A stretch of DNA of 54,691 bases. Origin: Gemmatimonadota bacterium (GTDB lineage: Bacteria > Gemmatimonadota > Gemmatimonadetes > Longimicrobiales > Gaopeijiaceae). Location: positions 1 through 54,691 of the forward strand of contig JAJDVT010000060.1 of NCBI GenBank assembly GCA_022826005.1. The letters are read 5' to 3'. This document shows, in pieces, positions 1-7,177 of the stretch. The notes under the pieces are model-generated. The model made no database searches. It was not told the origin of the DNA and worked only from the letters and a program-made list of their open reading frames with translations. The position numbers were made by a program, and so were the translations under genes. How positions within the stretch are numbered: the stretch's first letter is position 1; the number at the start of each line of letters is the position of its first letter.

Positions 1-1
1 C

Positions 2-127
2 CGCGCCACCGGGCTCGCCGACCTGGGCAGCCGGGTCGATCTCGCCGAACGGTCCGTCCGGCGCGGAGAAGGGGACCGGGACCTCGCCGACGCGCTCCGC
101 AGGGACGCCGAAGGAGACTGGGAATGA
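2..127 (+). CDS. 3' end of an unidentified gene (partial)
   Basis: An open frame runs in from the left edge and stops at TGA 125-127. It encodes a charged C-terminus (ends ...RRDAEGDWE). Its stop overlaps the ATG of the next gene in an ATGA tetranucleotide at 124-127, so the two are probably translationally coupled and belong to the same element as the integrase. The fragment is too short to assign a family. Confidence 0.55.
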   Translation, partial: RATGLADLGSRVDLAERSVRRGEGDRDLADALRRDAEGDWE

Positions 128-552
128 AACGCAAGCGCCAAAAGAAGAGGGAATCCGCATCCGTCGAGGGTCTGCCCGCCGACTGGCGCGCGCGGGCCAA
201 GGCGCTCCGCAGATACGGGGGAGAAACCCCGGCCGTCGCGATCGAACGGTGCGCCGACGACCTCGAAGCCACGATCCGCGAGCGCGACGAGACCACCCTG
301 TCGCTCGTCGAGGCCGCCCGCGAGAGCGGCTATTCAAGGGAACATCTGGGCCGACTCGTGCGCGACGGCAAGATCCCCAACGCCGGACGGCCCAACGCGC
401 CCAGGATCGCACGCATCCACCTGCCCCGGAAGGCGACGCCGCCGGCCCCGCCGCCACTGGCGGAGAACCCCCCGCGCCGCGAACTTTCCAACCGGCAGAT
501 CGTGCAGTCCATCATCCGGAGAGGAATGGAAGATGGCACGCACGAAACGTGA
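124..552 (+). CDS. Excisionase-like helix-turn-helix protein
   Basis: A 142-residue basic protein. Residues about 57-100 (LSLVEAARESGYSREHLGRL followed by a basic stretch) look like a MerR/excisionase-type helix-turn-helix with a short wing, preceded by a charged helix at 15-55. It starts by ATGA overlap with the upstream partial gene and overlaps the start of the integrase by 20 bp, so all three are probably one transcript. From that position a role as recombination directionality factor or small regulator of the integrase is inferred; no function can be read from the sequence itself. It could also be a plain DNA-binding repressor. Confidence 0.65.
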   Translation: MKRKRQKKRESASVEGLPADWRARAKALRRYGGETPAVAIERCADDLEATIRERDETTLSLVEAARESGYSREHLGRLVRDGKIPNAGRPNAPRIARIHLPRKATPPAPPPLAENPPRRELSNRQIVQSIIRRGMEDGTHET

Positions 553-1693
553 CCGGCGCTCCTACAGCGCCGGCGAATGGGGCCGCAACCGGGTCAGGGT
601 GTTTCCGGACTCGAAGACCGGCCTCTTCCAGATAGAGTGGCGCGAAAACGGGCGCAGGCTCACCCGGTCGCTCAAACACCGCGACTGGAGGCGCGCGAAG
701 CGGCAGGCCGACGAGTTCGCCGCCGGGTTCGCGAAGCCGGAGCCGAACGGCAAGCAGAAAGCCGAGCCCGGGCCGCTCACCCTGGAGACGCTCTTTGACA
801 TCTACGGTGAAGAGGTGACGCCCACCAAGGGGACGCACTCGCAGCGGCACGACAGAACCGCGATGAAGATGTTCCTCGGGCTCTACGGACCGAACCGCGA
901 TCCCGCGACACTCTCGCAGAGGGACTGGGACCGGTTCATACTCGCACGGCGCTCGGGCAAGGTCGGACCGAGCGGAAAGCCCGTGTCGAATCGCATGATC
1001 GAATGCGATCTGAGGTTCCTGATCGCCGTCTTCAACTGGGCCGCCAAGTCCAAGGACGAACGGGGCCGCCCGCTCCTCGTCGCGAACCCGTTCAGGGGAC
1101 TCAAGATCCCCACCGAGAAGAACCCCGTCCGGGTCGTGCTTTCAGAGGCCGAGTACCAGGCCCTCCTGAAGGCGTCCACGCGGGTGAACTGGCGGTTCCG
1201 CGTCGCGCTCGTGCTCGCGCACGAAACCGGACACCGCATCGGGGCCGTCCGGCAGTTGCGGTGGCACGACATCGACTTCGAGGGAAGGACCATCCGGTGG
1301 CGCGCCGAGCACGAAAAGACCGGTTACGAGCACCGCACGCCACTGACCGCCGAAGCGGTCGCCGTGCTGGAAATGGCGCGGCGGGAGAACCCCAGGGGCG
1401 GAGACGCCCCGGTCATGCCGTCACCCAGGGATCCCACGATCTGCGTCAAGAGTTCGCTGGTCCGCGCATGGTGGGAGAGGGCCGAAGCACTGGCCGGACT
1501 GGAGCGCAAGCGTGGGCGCGGCTGGCATTCGCTCAGACGCAAATTCGCTTCCGATCTCATGCACCAGCCCCTCAAGGTGCTCTGCGAACTCGGGGGATGG
1601 AAGTCGGCCAAGACCGTGCTGCGCTGCTATCAGCAGGCCGACGAGGCACAACTCAGAACCGCGCTCGAAGACCGGCGCAGAGCCGCAGTCTGA
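533..1693 (+). CDS. Tyrosine recombinase / phage-type integrase
   Basis: A 386-residue site-specific recombinase. The N-terminal arm-type region (1-75) is followed by a SAM-like core-binding domain (about 80-175) and a catalytic domain (about 195-385). All expected active-site residues are visible: Arg235 (HETGHRIGAV), Lys262 (HEKTGYEH), His332 and Arg335 (WHSLRR), Trp356 (GGWKSAK, in the His/Trp position) and nucleophile Tyr366 (CYQQAD). It should catalyse integration or excision of the element whose genes lie to the left. The start ATG 533 lies inside the end of the HTH gene. A diverged second copy follows 81 bp after its stop, in the same reading frame. Confidence 0.93.
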   Translation: MARTKRDRRSYSAGEWGRNRVRVFPDSKTGLFQIEWRENGRRLTRSLKHRDWRRAKRQADEFAAGFAKPEPNGKQKAEPGPLTLETLFDIYGEEVTPTKGTHSQRHDRTAMKMFLGLYGPNRDPATLSQRDWDRFILARRSGKVGPSGKPVSNRMIECDLRFLIAVFNWAAKSKDERGRPLLVANPFRGLKIPTEKNPVRVVLSEAEYQALLKASTRVNWRFRVALVLAHETGHRIGAVRQLRWHDIDFEGRTIRWRAEHEKTGYEHRTPLTAEAVAVLEMARRENPRGGDAPVMPSPRDPTICVKSSLVRAWWERAEALAGLERKRGRGWHSLRRKFASDLMHQPLKVLCELGGWKSAKTVLRCYQQADEAQLRTALEDRRRAAV

Positions 1694-1700
1694 CCCGACC

Positions 1701-1725
1701 GGCGGGAACCGAACGCCGGGAATCC
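1701..1725. repeat. Direct repeat copy 1, downstream of the first integrase
   Basis: GGCGGGAA-N6-GCCGGGAATCC begins 8 bp after the integrase stop. It matches 20 of 25 positions with the sequence at 2819-2843, which follows the second integrase at a similar distance. The integrase duplication therefore seems to include the 3' flank. An attachment-site role is possible but not shown. Confidence 0.45.
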
Positions 1726-1774
1726 AACCGATCAATCCCGCAAACCTCACGGAGCAAACCGGTTAGCAGTCTCA

Positions 1775-2806
1775 TTGCTAGAGCTGGGACACCGCGAGTG
1801 GGTGAGGGCGAAGAGGCAGGCGGACGAATTCGCCGCGGGCTTCGCCGGCCCGGACCTGAACGGCAAGGCGGAAGCCGAGCCCGAGCCGCTCACGCTGGAG
1901 AAGCTGTTTGATATTTACGGTGAGGACGTGACGCCCACGAAGGGCGAGCCTAGCCAGTGGCACGACAGGGCCGCGATGCGGATGTTCCTTGGGTTCTTCG
2001 GGCGGAACCGCGACCCGGCCACCCTGTCCCAAAGGGATTGGGACCGCTTCATCCAGGCGCGACGCGCGGGCAAGATCGGACCGAGCGGTAAGCCGGTGGC
2101 GAACCGGACCATCGCGCACGACCTTAAGTTCCTTATAGCGGTCTTCAACTGGGCTGCGAAGTCGAGGGACGAACAGGGACGCTTGCTTCTTGAATCGAAC
2201 CCGCTCAGAGGCCTGAAGACGCCGACGGAGAAGAATCCCACCCGCGTCGTGATGTCCGACGAGGAGTATCAAGCACTTCTTGAAGTATCCCGGCAGGTCG
2301 ACTGGCGATTCCACGTCGCTCTCGTGCTGGCGCACGAAACCGGGCACCGCATCGGTGCTATTCGCCACCTCCGCTGGTCGGATATCGACCTCGATGCCGG
2401 AGCCATCCAGTGGCGTGCCGAGCACGAAAAGACGGGTTACGAGCACCGGACGCCGGTGACGGAGCGGGCGCTTGCCGTCTTGAAGGAGGCGGCCACGCGG
2501 AGACCGGGAAGCGGTGACGGTCCGTTGTTGCCCACGCCTGCGGATCCCTCAAGCTGCCTGAGTCGCTCGCAAAGCTACGCTTGGTGGAACAGAGCGCAGG
2601 AACTGGCGCGGCTGGAACCGAAACCCGGCAGGGGCTGGCACTCGCTGAGGCGCAAATTTGCCTCCGACCTCATGGATCAGCCGCTCAAGGTGCTCTGCGA
2701 ACTGGGCGGCTGGAAGGATGCCAAGACGGTGCTCGACTGCTATCAGCGAGCCGACGAAGGACAGCTTCGGAAGGCGCTGGAAGCCCGCCGGAGGCCTCAG
2801 GGCTAA
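1775..2806 (+). CDS. Second tyrosine recombinase, N-terminally truncated paralogue
   Basis: 343 residues from a TTG at 1775, closely similar along its whole length to the preceding integrase from that protein's residue 46 onward (shared RAKRQADEFAAGFA, FDIYGE, LIAVFNWAAKS, HEKTGYEHRTP). The first ~45 residues (arm-binding strand region) have no counterpart, no ATG and no clear ribosome-binding site precede it, and it lies in the same frame as gene 1 after that gene's TGA. The catalytic set is complete: Arg192, Lys219, His289, Arg292, Trp313, Tyr323. It may be a functional core recombinase, a readthrough product or a recently truncated pseudogene. The intact catalytic domain argues that selection acted on it until recently. 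Confidence 0.75.
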   Translation: MLELGHREWVRAKRQADEFAAGFAGPDLNGKAEAEPEPLTLEKLFDIYGEDVTPTKGEPSQWHDRAAMRMFLGFFGRNRDPATLSQRDWDRFIQARRAGKIGPSGKPVANRTIAHDLKFLIAVFNWAAKSRDEQGRLLLESNPLRGLKTPTEKNPTRVVMSDEEYQALLEVSRQVDWRFHVALVLAHETGHRIGAIRHLRWSDIDLDAGAIQWRAEHEKTGYEHRTPVTERALAVLKEAATRRPGSGDGPLLPTPADPSSCLSRSQSYAWWNRAQELARLEPKPGRGWHSLRRKFASDLMDQPLKVLCELGGWKDAKTVLDCYQRADEGQLRKALEARRRPQG

Positions 2807-2818
2807 GCCTCACGAATC

Positions 2819-2843
2819 GGCGGGAATCAATTGGCGGGAATCC
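2819..2843. repeat. Direct repeat copy 2, downstream of the second integrase
   Basis: GGCGGGAA-N6-GGCGGGAATCC, 12 bp after the second integrase stop; 20 of 25 bases match 1701-1725, offset 1118 bp. The right half, GGCGGG-N7-CCCGCC, can also form a 6-bp stem. This is the likeliest place for the element's boundary on this side. Confidence 0.4.
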
Positions 2844-3185
2844 GGCCCGCCACGCTCGCAAGTGTAGTAATAGCAATAGGATGTGAGCCTGTCTGCATCT
2901 GCTCCACCGCATGATCCTCCGCTTCCTGCTCGGCAAGGACGACCCGTACGGGAACACCTGGGGGCGGCGCTTCCCCGGGGTAGCCGAAGGGGAGTGGCGG
3001 CCGCCGCTGGCGCTGCGGGACAAGGAACCACGGTCGCCGGCAGAGGGTGGGAACCTACAGGGGTAGTATGCCTTGCGGGTACGCTCCGCCTTGCATTCCA
3101 GCCGGTTGACACCTCAGTTGCTCCACAGTCGCTCCGCGAGGGGTGCACCCGGACGCCGCCACCCCACCCGGGAAGGAGAGCCATC
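2844..3185. other. Intergenic stretch after the integrase pair
   Basis: No convincing gene. A 51-codon frame at 2911-3066 (MILRFLLGKDDPYG...) has no ribosome-binding site and no recognised relative. An exact TTGACA lies at 3106-3111, but no good -10 follows at the right spacing. No tRNA-like structure was seen beside the integrases. Confidence 0.4.
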
Positions 3186-3293
3186 ATGAAACGCCGGTTC
3201 CAGGCCGCCACCGTCCTCGTGACGACCCTGGCCGTCGCCGCCGGATCCCTGGACACCGCACGTGCCCAGGACGGATTCATCTGGCGCCGGTGA
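3186..3293 (+). CDS. Small signal-peptide ORF coupled to the downstream permease
   Basis: A 35-codon frame with a strong ribosome-binding site (AAGGAGAG, 5 bp before ATG 3186). It encodes a textbook signal peptide: MKRR, then a hydrophobic core ATVLVTTLAVAAG, then an Ala-X-Ala cleavage site (TARA), leaving only QDGFIWRR. Its TGA overlaps the GTG start of the YfcC-like permease (GTGA at 3290-3293). It may be a leader used for translational coupling, the remnant of a secreted protein whose body was lost, or a true small exported peptide. The sequence does not decide between these. Confidence 0.5.
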   Translation: MKRRFQAATVLVTTLAVAAGSLDTARAQDGFIWRR

Positions 3294-4702
3294 AGCTCTC
3301 CGTCCCGCACCCTCTGGTCCTGCTCTCGGCCTGCATCGTGCTGGCCGCGGCCGGGAGCTATCTGCTGCCGGCGGGCGCCTACGACCGCGTCACCGACGAG
3401 GAGGTCGGGCGGACGGTCGTGGTGGCGGGCACCTACCAGGCGGTCGAGCCGAGCCCGGTCGGGCCCTTCGAGGCGATCGTGGCGCTCCCCCGCGGGATGG
3501 TCGACGCGGCCGAGGTGATCTTCCTGGTCTTCCTGATCGGTGGCGCGTTCACGGTGGTGGACGAGACCGGGGCGCTCCGGCGGGGGATCACGTCGCTGGT
3601 GCGGGCGCTGCGGGGGCGGGACCTGCTGGTGATACCCGTCGTGTCGCTCTGCTTCGCGACCGGCGGCGTGCTCGAGAACATGCAGGAGGAGATCATCCCG
3701 CTCATCCCCGTGCTGATGATCCTCGCCCGGCGGATGGGATTCACCCCGATCACGGCCGTGGCGATGAGCGCGGGACCGGCCTTCGTCGGGTCCGCCTTCA
3801 GCCCCATCAACCCCTTTCAAGTACAGATCGCGCAACGGCTCGCCGAGCTGCCGCTGCTCTCCGGGGCTCTCTTCCGGATCGTCTTCCTGGTCCTCGCGCT
3901 GGCGCTGTGGATCGGGATGACGATGCGGTATGCGGCGCGCACGCGCGGGGAGCCGGAGGCTGGGAAGGACGGCCGGCCGCAGGGCGGGCCCGGCGACGCG
4001 GCGGCGGGGGCCGGTAGCGGCGGTGACCCGGGCCACGAAAACCCGTCGGGCGACGAGGGCGTGCGCCGCTCCGATCTGCTGATACTCGCGCTGGTCGCCG
4101 CCACTTTCGCGCTGATCGTGCCGGGGCTCGCGCTCTGGCACTGGGGGTTCAACGAGCTGTCGGCGGCCTTCTTCATCATGGGCGTGATCGTGGGGCTGCT
4201 GGCCGGGATGCGGCTGAGCGGCACGGCCCAGGCGTACGTGCGCGGCTTCCGCGGGATGGCCTACGCGGGGCTGCTGATCGGGTTTGCGCGTGCGATCTAC
4301 GTGGTGCTGCAGGACGGGCGGATCATCGACACGATCGTGCACGCCATGTTCACGCCGCTGGAGGGGCTGCCCGTGCTGGCGTCCGCGTTCGGGATGGTGG
4401 CCGCCCACACGGCGATCCACGTGCCCGTGCCCAGCGTGAGCGGCCAGGCCGTGCTGACGATGCCGCTGCTGGTGCCGCTGTCCGACCTGCTGGGGATGTC
4501 GCGGCAGGTCACCGTACTCGCCTACCAGTACGGCGCCGGCCTCTGCGAACTCATCACCCCCACGAACGGCGCCCTGATGGCGATCCTGGCGTCGGCGGGT
4601 GTCCGCTATGAGGCGTGGCTGCGGCATGTGCTGCCGCTATACCTGGGGCTGGTTGCGATCGGGCTGGTCGCGATCGCGGCGGCGGTGGCGGTGGGGTTGT
4701 AG
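3290..4702 (+). CDS. YfcC/DcuC-family inner-membrane carrier
   Basis: A 470-residue polytopic membrane protein of the C4-dicarboxylate carrier-like (YfcC, AbgT/DcuC-related, ion transporter) group. It has about 11-12 hydrophobic segments in two halves joined by a hydrophilic Gly/Ala-rich loop (about residues 225-260). Re-entrant-type motifs occur in both halves: ATGGVLENMQEEIIP and SPINPF in the first, PVPSVSGQA and ELITPTNGALM in the second. Family members import carboxylates, dipeptides or amino acids with a cation; the substrate here is unknown. The start is the GTG that overlaps the stop of the small signal-peptide ORF; the longer upstream frame does not look like protein. Its last 66 bp overlap antisense the end of an AraC-type gene. 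Confidence 0.82.
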   Translation: MKLSVPHPLVLLSACIVLAAAGSYLLPAGAYDRVTDEEVGRTVVVAGTYQAVEPSPVGPFEAIVALPRGMVDAAEVIFLVFLIGGAFTVVDETGALRRGITSLVRALRGRDLLVIPVVSLCFATGGVLENMQEEIIPLIPVLMILARRMGFTPITAVAMSAGPAFVGSAFSPINPFQVQIAQRLAELPLLSGALFRIVFLVLALALWIGMTMRYAARTRGEPEAGKDGRPQGGPGDAAAGAGSGGDPGHENPSGDEGVRRSDLLILALVAATFALIVPGLALWHWGFNELSAAFFIMGVIVGLLAGMRLSGTAQAYVRGFRGMAYAGLLIGFARAIYVVLQDGRIIDTIVHAMFTPLEGLPVLASAFGMVAAHTAIHVPVPSVSGQAVLTMPLLVPLSDLLGMSRQVTVLAYQYGAGLCELITPTNGALMAILASAGVRYEAWLRHVLPLYLGLVAIGLVAIAAAVAVGL

Positions 4703-5164
4703 ATCCATCCGCCCCGACGCCGCCGCTCGGGCGCAAACATCCTGAATTGCCATACGGACCCATCCCTCCAGCTCCATTCCTGGGAACTCGTGGGGACTTC
4801 GCCCGAGCAGCCGTCTGGTGAACCCCCTCCACCCGGCAACGTTCGGGAACCCCAGCTTCCGTGCGACCGTTCGGACACGGTGCCCCTCCGTGAGAAGACA
4901 CACCCCGTGCAGGAAGCGGATCCACCGGAACGCTCGCGGCAGCGACAGGCCCCGGCGGCGCGCATGCAGGCTCAGGCGGTCAGGATCAACCCGCAGCCGC
5001 CTGGCCACTTCCATGACTGACGACGGGTACTCTTCGCCTGCTCCGTCAATGTGCTCCAATGCTGCGAACCGCAATGCCCTGTTCACCAATGGGGACCCCG
5101 GGCACGCAGCCACAAAGAGCTCCATGGCGATCGTAAATCGACTACAGTCGTACTCCAGCTTCAT
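4637..5164 (-). CDS. Short AraC-family transcriptional regulator
   Basis: 175 residues. Positions about 48-132 form the paired helix-turn-helix of AraC/XylS proteins: first HTH around VMEVARRLRVDPDRLSLHAR, second around VRTVARKLGFPNVAGWRGFT, then the family ending GRSPHEF. There is no room for a full ligand-binding domain before it; only about 45 residues precede the HTH. A ribosome-binding site, GGAGGGG, lies 8 bp before ATG 5164. The basic low-complexity tail (after ~145) is antisense to the 3' end of the permease gene. Convergent placement suggests it could control the permease, but this is inference. Confidence 0.72.
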   Translation of the reverse strand: MKLEYDCSRFTIAMELFVAACPGSPLVNRALRFAALEHIDGAGEEYPSSVMEVARRLRVDPDRLSLHARRRGLSLPRAFRWIRFLHGVCLLTEGHRVRTVARKLGFPNVAGWRGFTRRLLGRSPHEFPGMELEGWVRMAIQDVCARAAASGRMDLQPHRHRRRDRDQPDRNQPQV

Positions 5165-5321
5165 TCATCCACCCCTCCACCCTGTGGTCCCTGGAAGCTG
5201 ACTCGCGGACTCCCGCGATGGCGCGCATTCTCGGACCGCCGCCCGGGTCGGACTGGCGGCCAACCCCTCGCTTACTCCACTGTCCGCGATAGGTTCCCGC
5301 CGCGAAAAAAGGTCCCCGCCC

Positions 5322-5411
5322 CTACCCGCGCGCCTCCCAGGCCGCTGCCAGTCCGCGGTCGAACGTCACGACTTCGCGCGGGCGCCCGGCGGCCAGCTTC
5401 TCGGCCGCCAT
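5322..5411 (-). pseudogene. Possible PIN-domain (VapC-type) toxin C-terminal relic
   Basis: A 29-residue minus-strand frame ends in REVVTFDRGLAAAWEARG, which resembles the conserved end of PIN toxins (a VTFDR-type strand with the last acidic site). The frame continues upstream a short way (QPVQ before the Met) until an in-frame TAG, so the rest of the domain is missing. It sits in the 295-bp gap between the AraC-type gene and the TPR gene, where no other gene was seen. The match is by motif only. Confidence 0.35.
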
Positions 5412-5459
5412 CTGAACAGGCTGGCGCACGCCCGGCCGGACTGCCGCCCGTCGCACTCG

Positions 5460-7085
5460 CTACCTTCGCCCCGAACTCGACCCTCCGCCCGCCGCGTGGT
5501 CCGCCAGGAAGCCCCGCGCCTCGTCCAGCCCCGCGATCCCCGTGCGACCCTCCCACATCGCCGCCACCTTCGCGTAGTTCTCGGCGGCGATCATGTCGTT
5601 GCCCATCATGGCGTGCGCGCGGGCCAGTCCGAGGAGCGAGCGCGGCCGGCCCGCCATGCGCTGCAGCGAGGTCTCGAACATCTCGGCCGCGTCCTCGGCG
5701 CGGTCGAGGTCGAGGAGGATCTCGCCGTAGAGCTCGTGCACGGGCTTGATCGGGTTGGCCGAGCCGCGCGGCGGCGCCATCGCTTCGACGGTGTTGACCG
5801 CGTCGTCCATCAGCTTGGTCGCCTTGTCGGGGTAGCCCGTGTGCACGGCCAGGAGCGCGCTGACCTGCATGTGCATGACGTGGTTGTAGCCGCTGCCGTT
5901 CGATTTCTCGCCGAGGATGTCGGCGGCCGCCTTGAGCGCGGTTTCGTCTCCGGTGTGGGCAGCGCTGAGCCCGATCGCGAGCAGCTCGTTGGTGCGCATG
6001 TCGTCGGTTGGCTCGCGCACCTCCCACTCCTCGGTCTCGACGATGTAACGCGACTTCAGGAGCGGCGCCGAGTTCCGCGCCCGGGCGGATCCGGCTTCGC
6101 CCCGCGCGCCGCCGACCTCGAAGCCGTCGTTCTCCACCATCGCCTCGAGGCGCTCGATCCAGATCCGGGCCTTCGCGTAGTCGCCGCGCTGAAGGTCGCC
6201 GTACTGCCCCCAGTCGAGGGAATGGATGGCGTCTCCGAGCGCGTCGCCGGGCACCCAGAGCTCGCGCGCAACGTCATAGGCCGACTGGTTGTGGCCCGAA
6301 ACCAGGTCCCACATGCCGTGCTGGATGAAGATGTGGGTGGGCATGTGGCGCGCGTGCGACACCGCCGGGGCGATGTCGGCGAAAGCGTAGGCCGCGTCCA
6401 GCGCGAGCGGCGCCATGATCGGGTGGTCGAAGGCGTGGATCGTGTAGTGGGCCGCGCCGGGGTGGAGCGGATTGTCGTTGAACAGCTTGAGAGCGATCGT
6501 ACCCGCGCGGACGTTCCAGCGGTCGCTCTGGTCGCGGGTCGCCCGAGTGGCGCTGAGCAGGCTGAGCGCGTAGAAGGCAGCGATCTCGGGGTCGTCCGGA
6601 TAGGCCTCGTGCAGGTCCGCCATCGCCTCCATGTAGCCCACCGCGCGGTCCCGGTGCTCGCCCTCGCCCCACAGGATCTCCACCGCGCCGAGCAGACCCT
6701 TCTCCCGCTTGGTCGGCGCCTTGGCGAGGCGCTCCTCCGGCGTGTCGCCGAGCCGCTTCAGTGCCTCCCGCGGATCGTCCGGGTTCATGTTGGTGACGAG
6801 CGGGTGGTTGTAGGCGAGCGACTCGCCCCAATACGCCATCGCGAAGTCCGGGTCGATCTCCTGGGCCGCGTGGAACTGCTCGCGCGCCTGCTTCCAGCCG
6901 AAGCTGTGCAGGATCGCGACGCCGCGCAGGAAGTGGTCCTGGGCCGCGCCGGTCGCCGAGGTCGGGAAGGTGATGACCCCGACATCGTTGAACTGGGCCT
7001 GCGCCGCGGGCGGCGAAGCCATGGAAGCGAGGATGAGGGCGGCGGCGGCCGCCGCGCTCCAGAAGGTCGCGCTCAGTTTCTTCAT
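5460..7085 (-). CDS. Secreted tetratricopeptide-repeat protein
   Basis: 541 residues with a clear Sec signal peptide (MKKLSATF, hydrophobic Ala core, cleavage near AQA-QF at residue ~30). The rest is helical and rich in TPR-like units, for example about 50-90 (LHSFGWKQAREQFHAAQEIDP), then HARHMPTHIFIQHGMWD in the middle and a C-terminal unit around SLLGLARAHAMMGNDMIAAENYAK. No catalytic domain was recognised. Start: ATG 7085 has GGAGGAG 7-8 bp upstream, better than the ATG 18 bp further up. It lies 92 bp downstream of the aminotransferase gene on the same strand and may share its transcript. Probable scaffold or periplasmic protein of unknown partner. Confidence 0.85.
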   Translation of the reverse strand: MKKLSATFWSAAAAAALILASMASPPAAQAQFNDVGVITFPTSATGAAQDHFLRGVAILHSFGWKQAREQFHAAQEIDPDFAMAYWGESLAYNHPLVTNMNPDDPREALKRLGDTPEERLAKAPTKREKGLLGAVEILWGEGEHRDRAVGYMEAMADLHEAYPDDPEIAAFYALSLLSATRATRDQSDRWNVRAGTIALKLFNDNPLHPGAAHYTIHAFDHPIMAPLALDAAYAFADIAPAVSHARHMPTHIFIQHGMWDLVSGHNQSAYDVARELWVPGDALGDAIHSLDWGQYGDLQRGDYAKARIWIERLEAMVENDGFEVGGARGEAGSARARNSAPLLKSRYIVETEEWEVREPTDDMRTNELLAIGLSAAHTGDETALKAAADILGEKSNGSGYNHVMHMQVSALLAVHTGYPDKATKLMDDAVNTVEAMAPPRGSANPIKPVHELYGEILLDLDRAEDAAEMFETSLQRMAGRPRSLLGLARAHAMMGNDMIAAENYAKVAAMWEGRTGIAGLDEARGFLADHAAGGGSSSGRR

Positions 7086-7177
7086 TTCAGTTCTCCTCCC
7101 CAACGGGGACTAGTCCAGTGCTCGGGGTACCTGCCCCCAAACGCATGTGGGCCTGGGAGCTACCGGCCACATCCATT

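Noticed and set aside
2844..2910. tRNA gene as integration target next to the integrases
   Set aside because: I could not fold a cloverleaf or find a T-loop in the flanks, so no tRNA is claimed.
2911..3066. 51-codon plus-strand ORF
   Set aside because: No ribosome-binding site, no relative recognised, and no operon partner; too weak to call a gene.
3106..3111. TTGACA as a promoter of the permease unit
   Set aside because: No acceptable -10 hexamer at 16-18 bp; a lone -35 match is not enough.
2810..4627. 605-codon minus-strand frame opposite the permease gene
   Set aside because: His/Arg/Gln-rich without domains; it is the antisense shadow of the permease, which has clear membrane segments.
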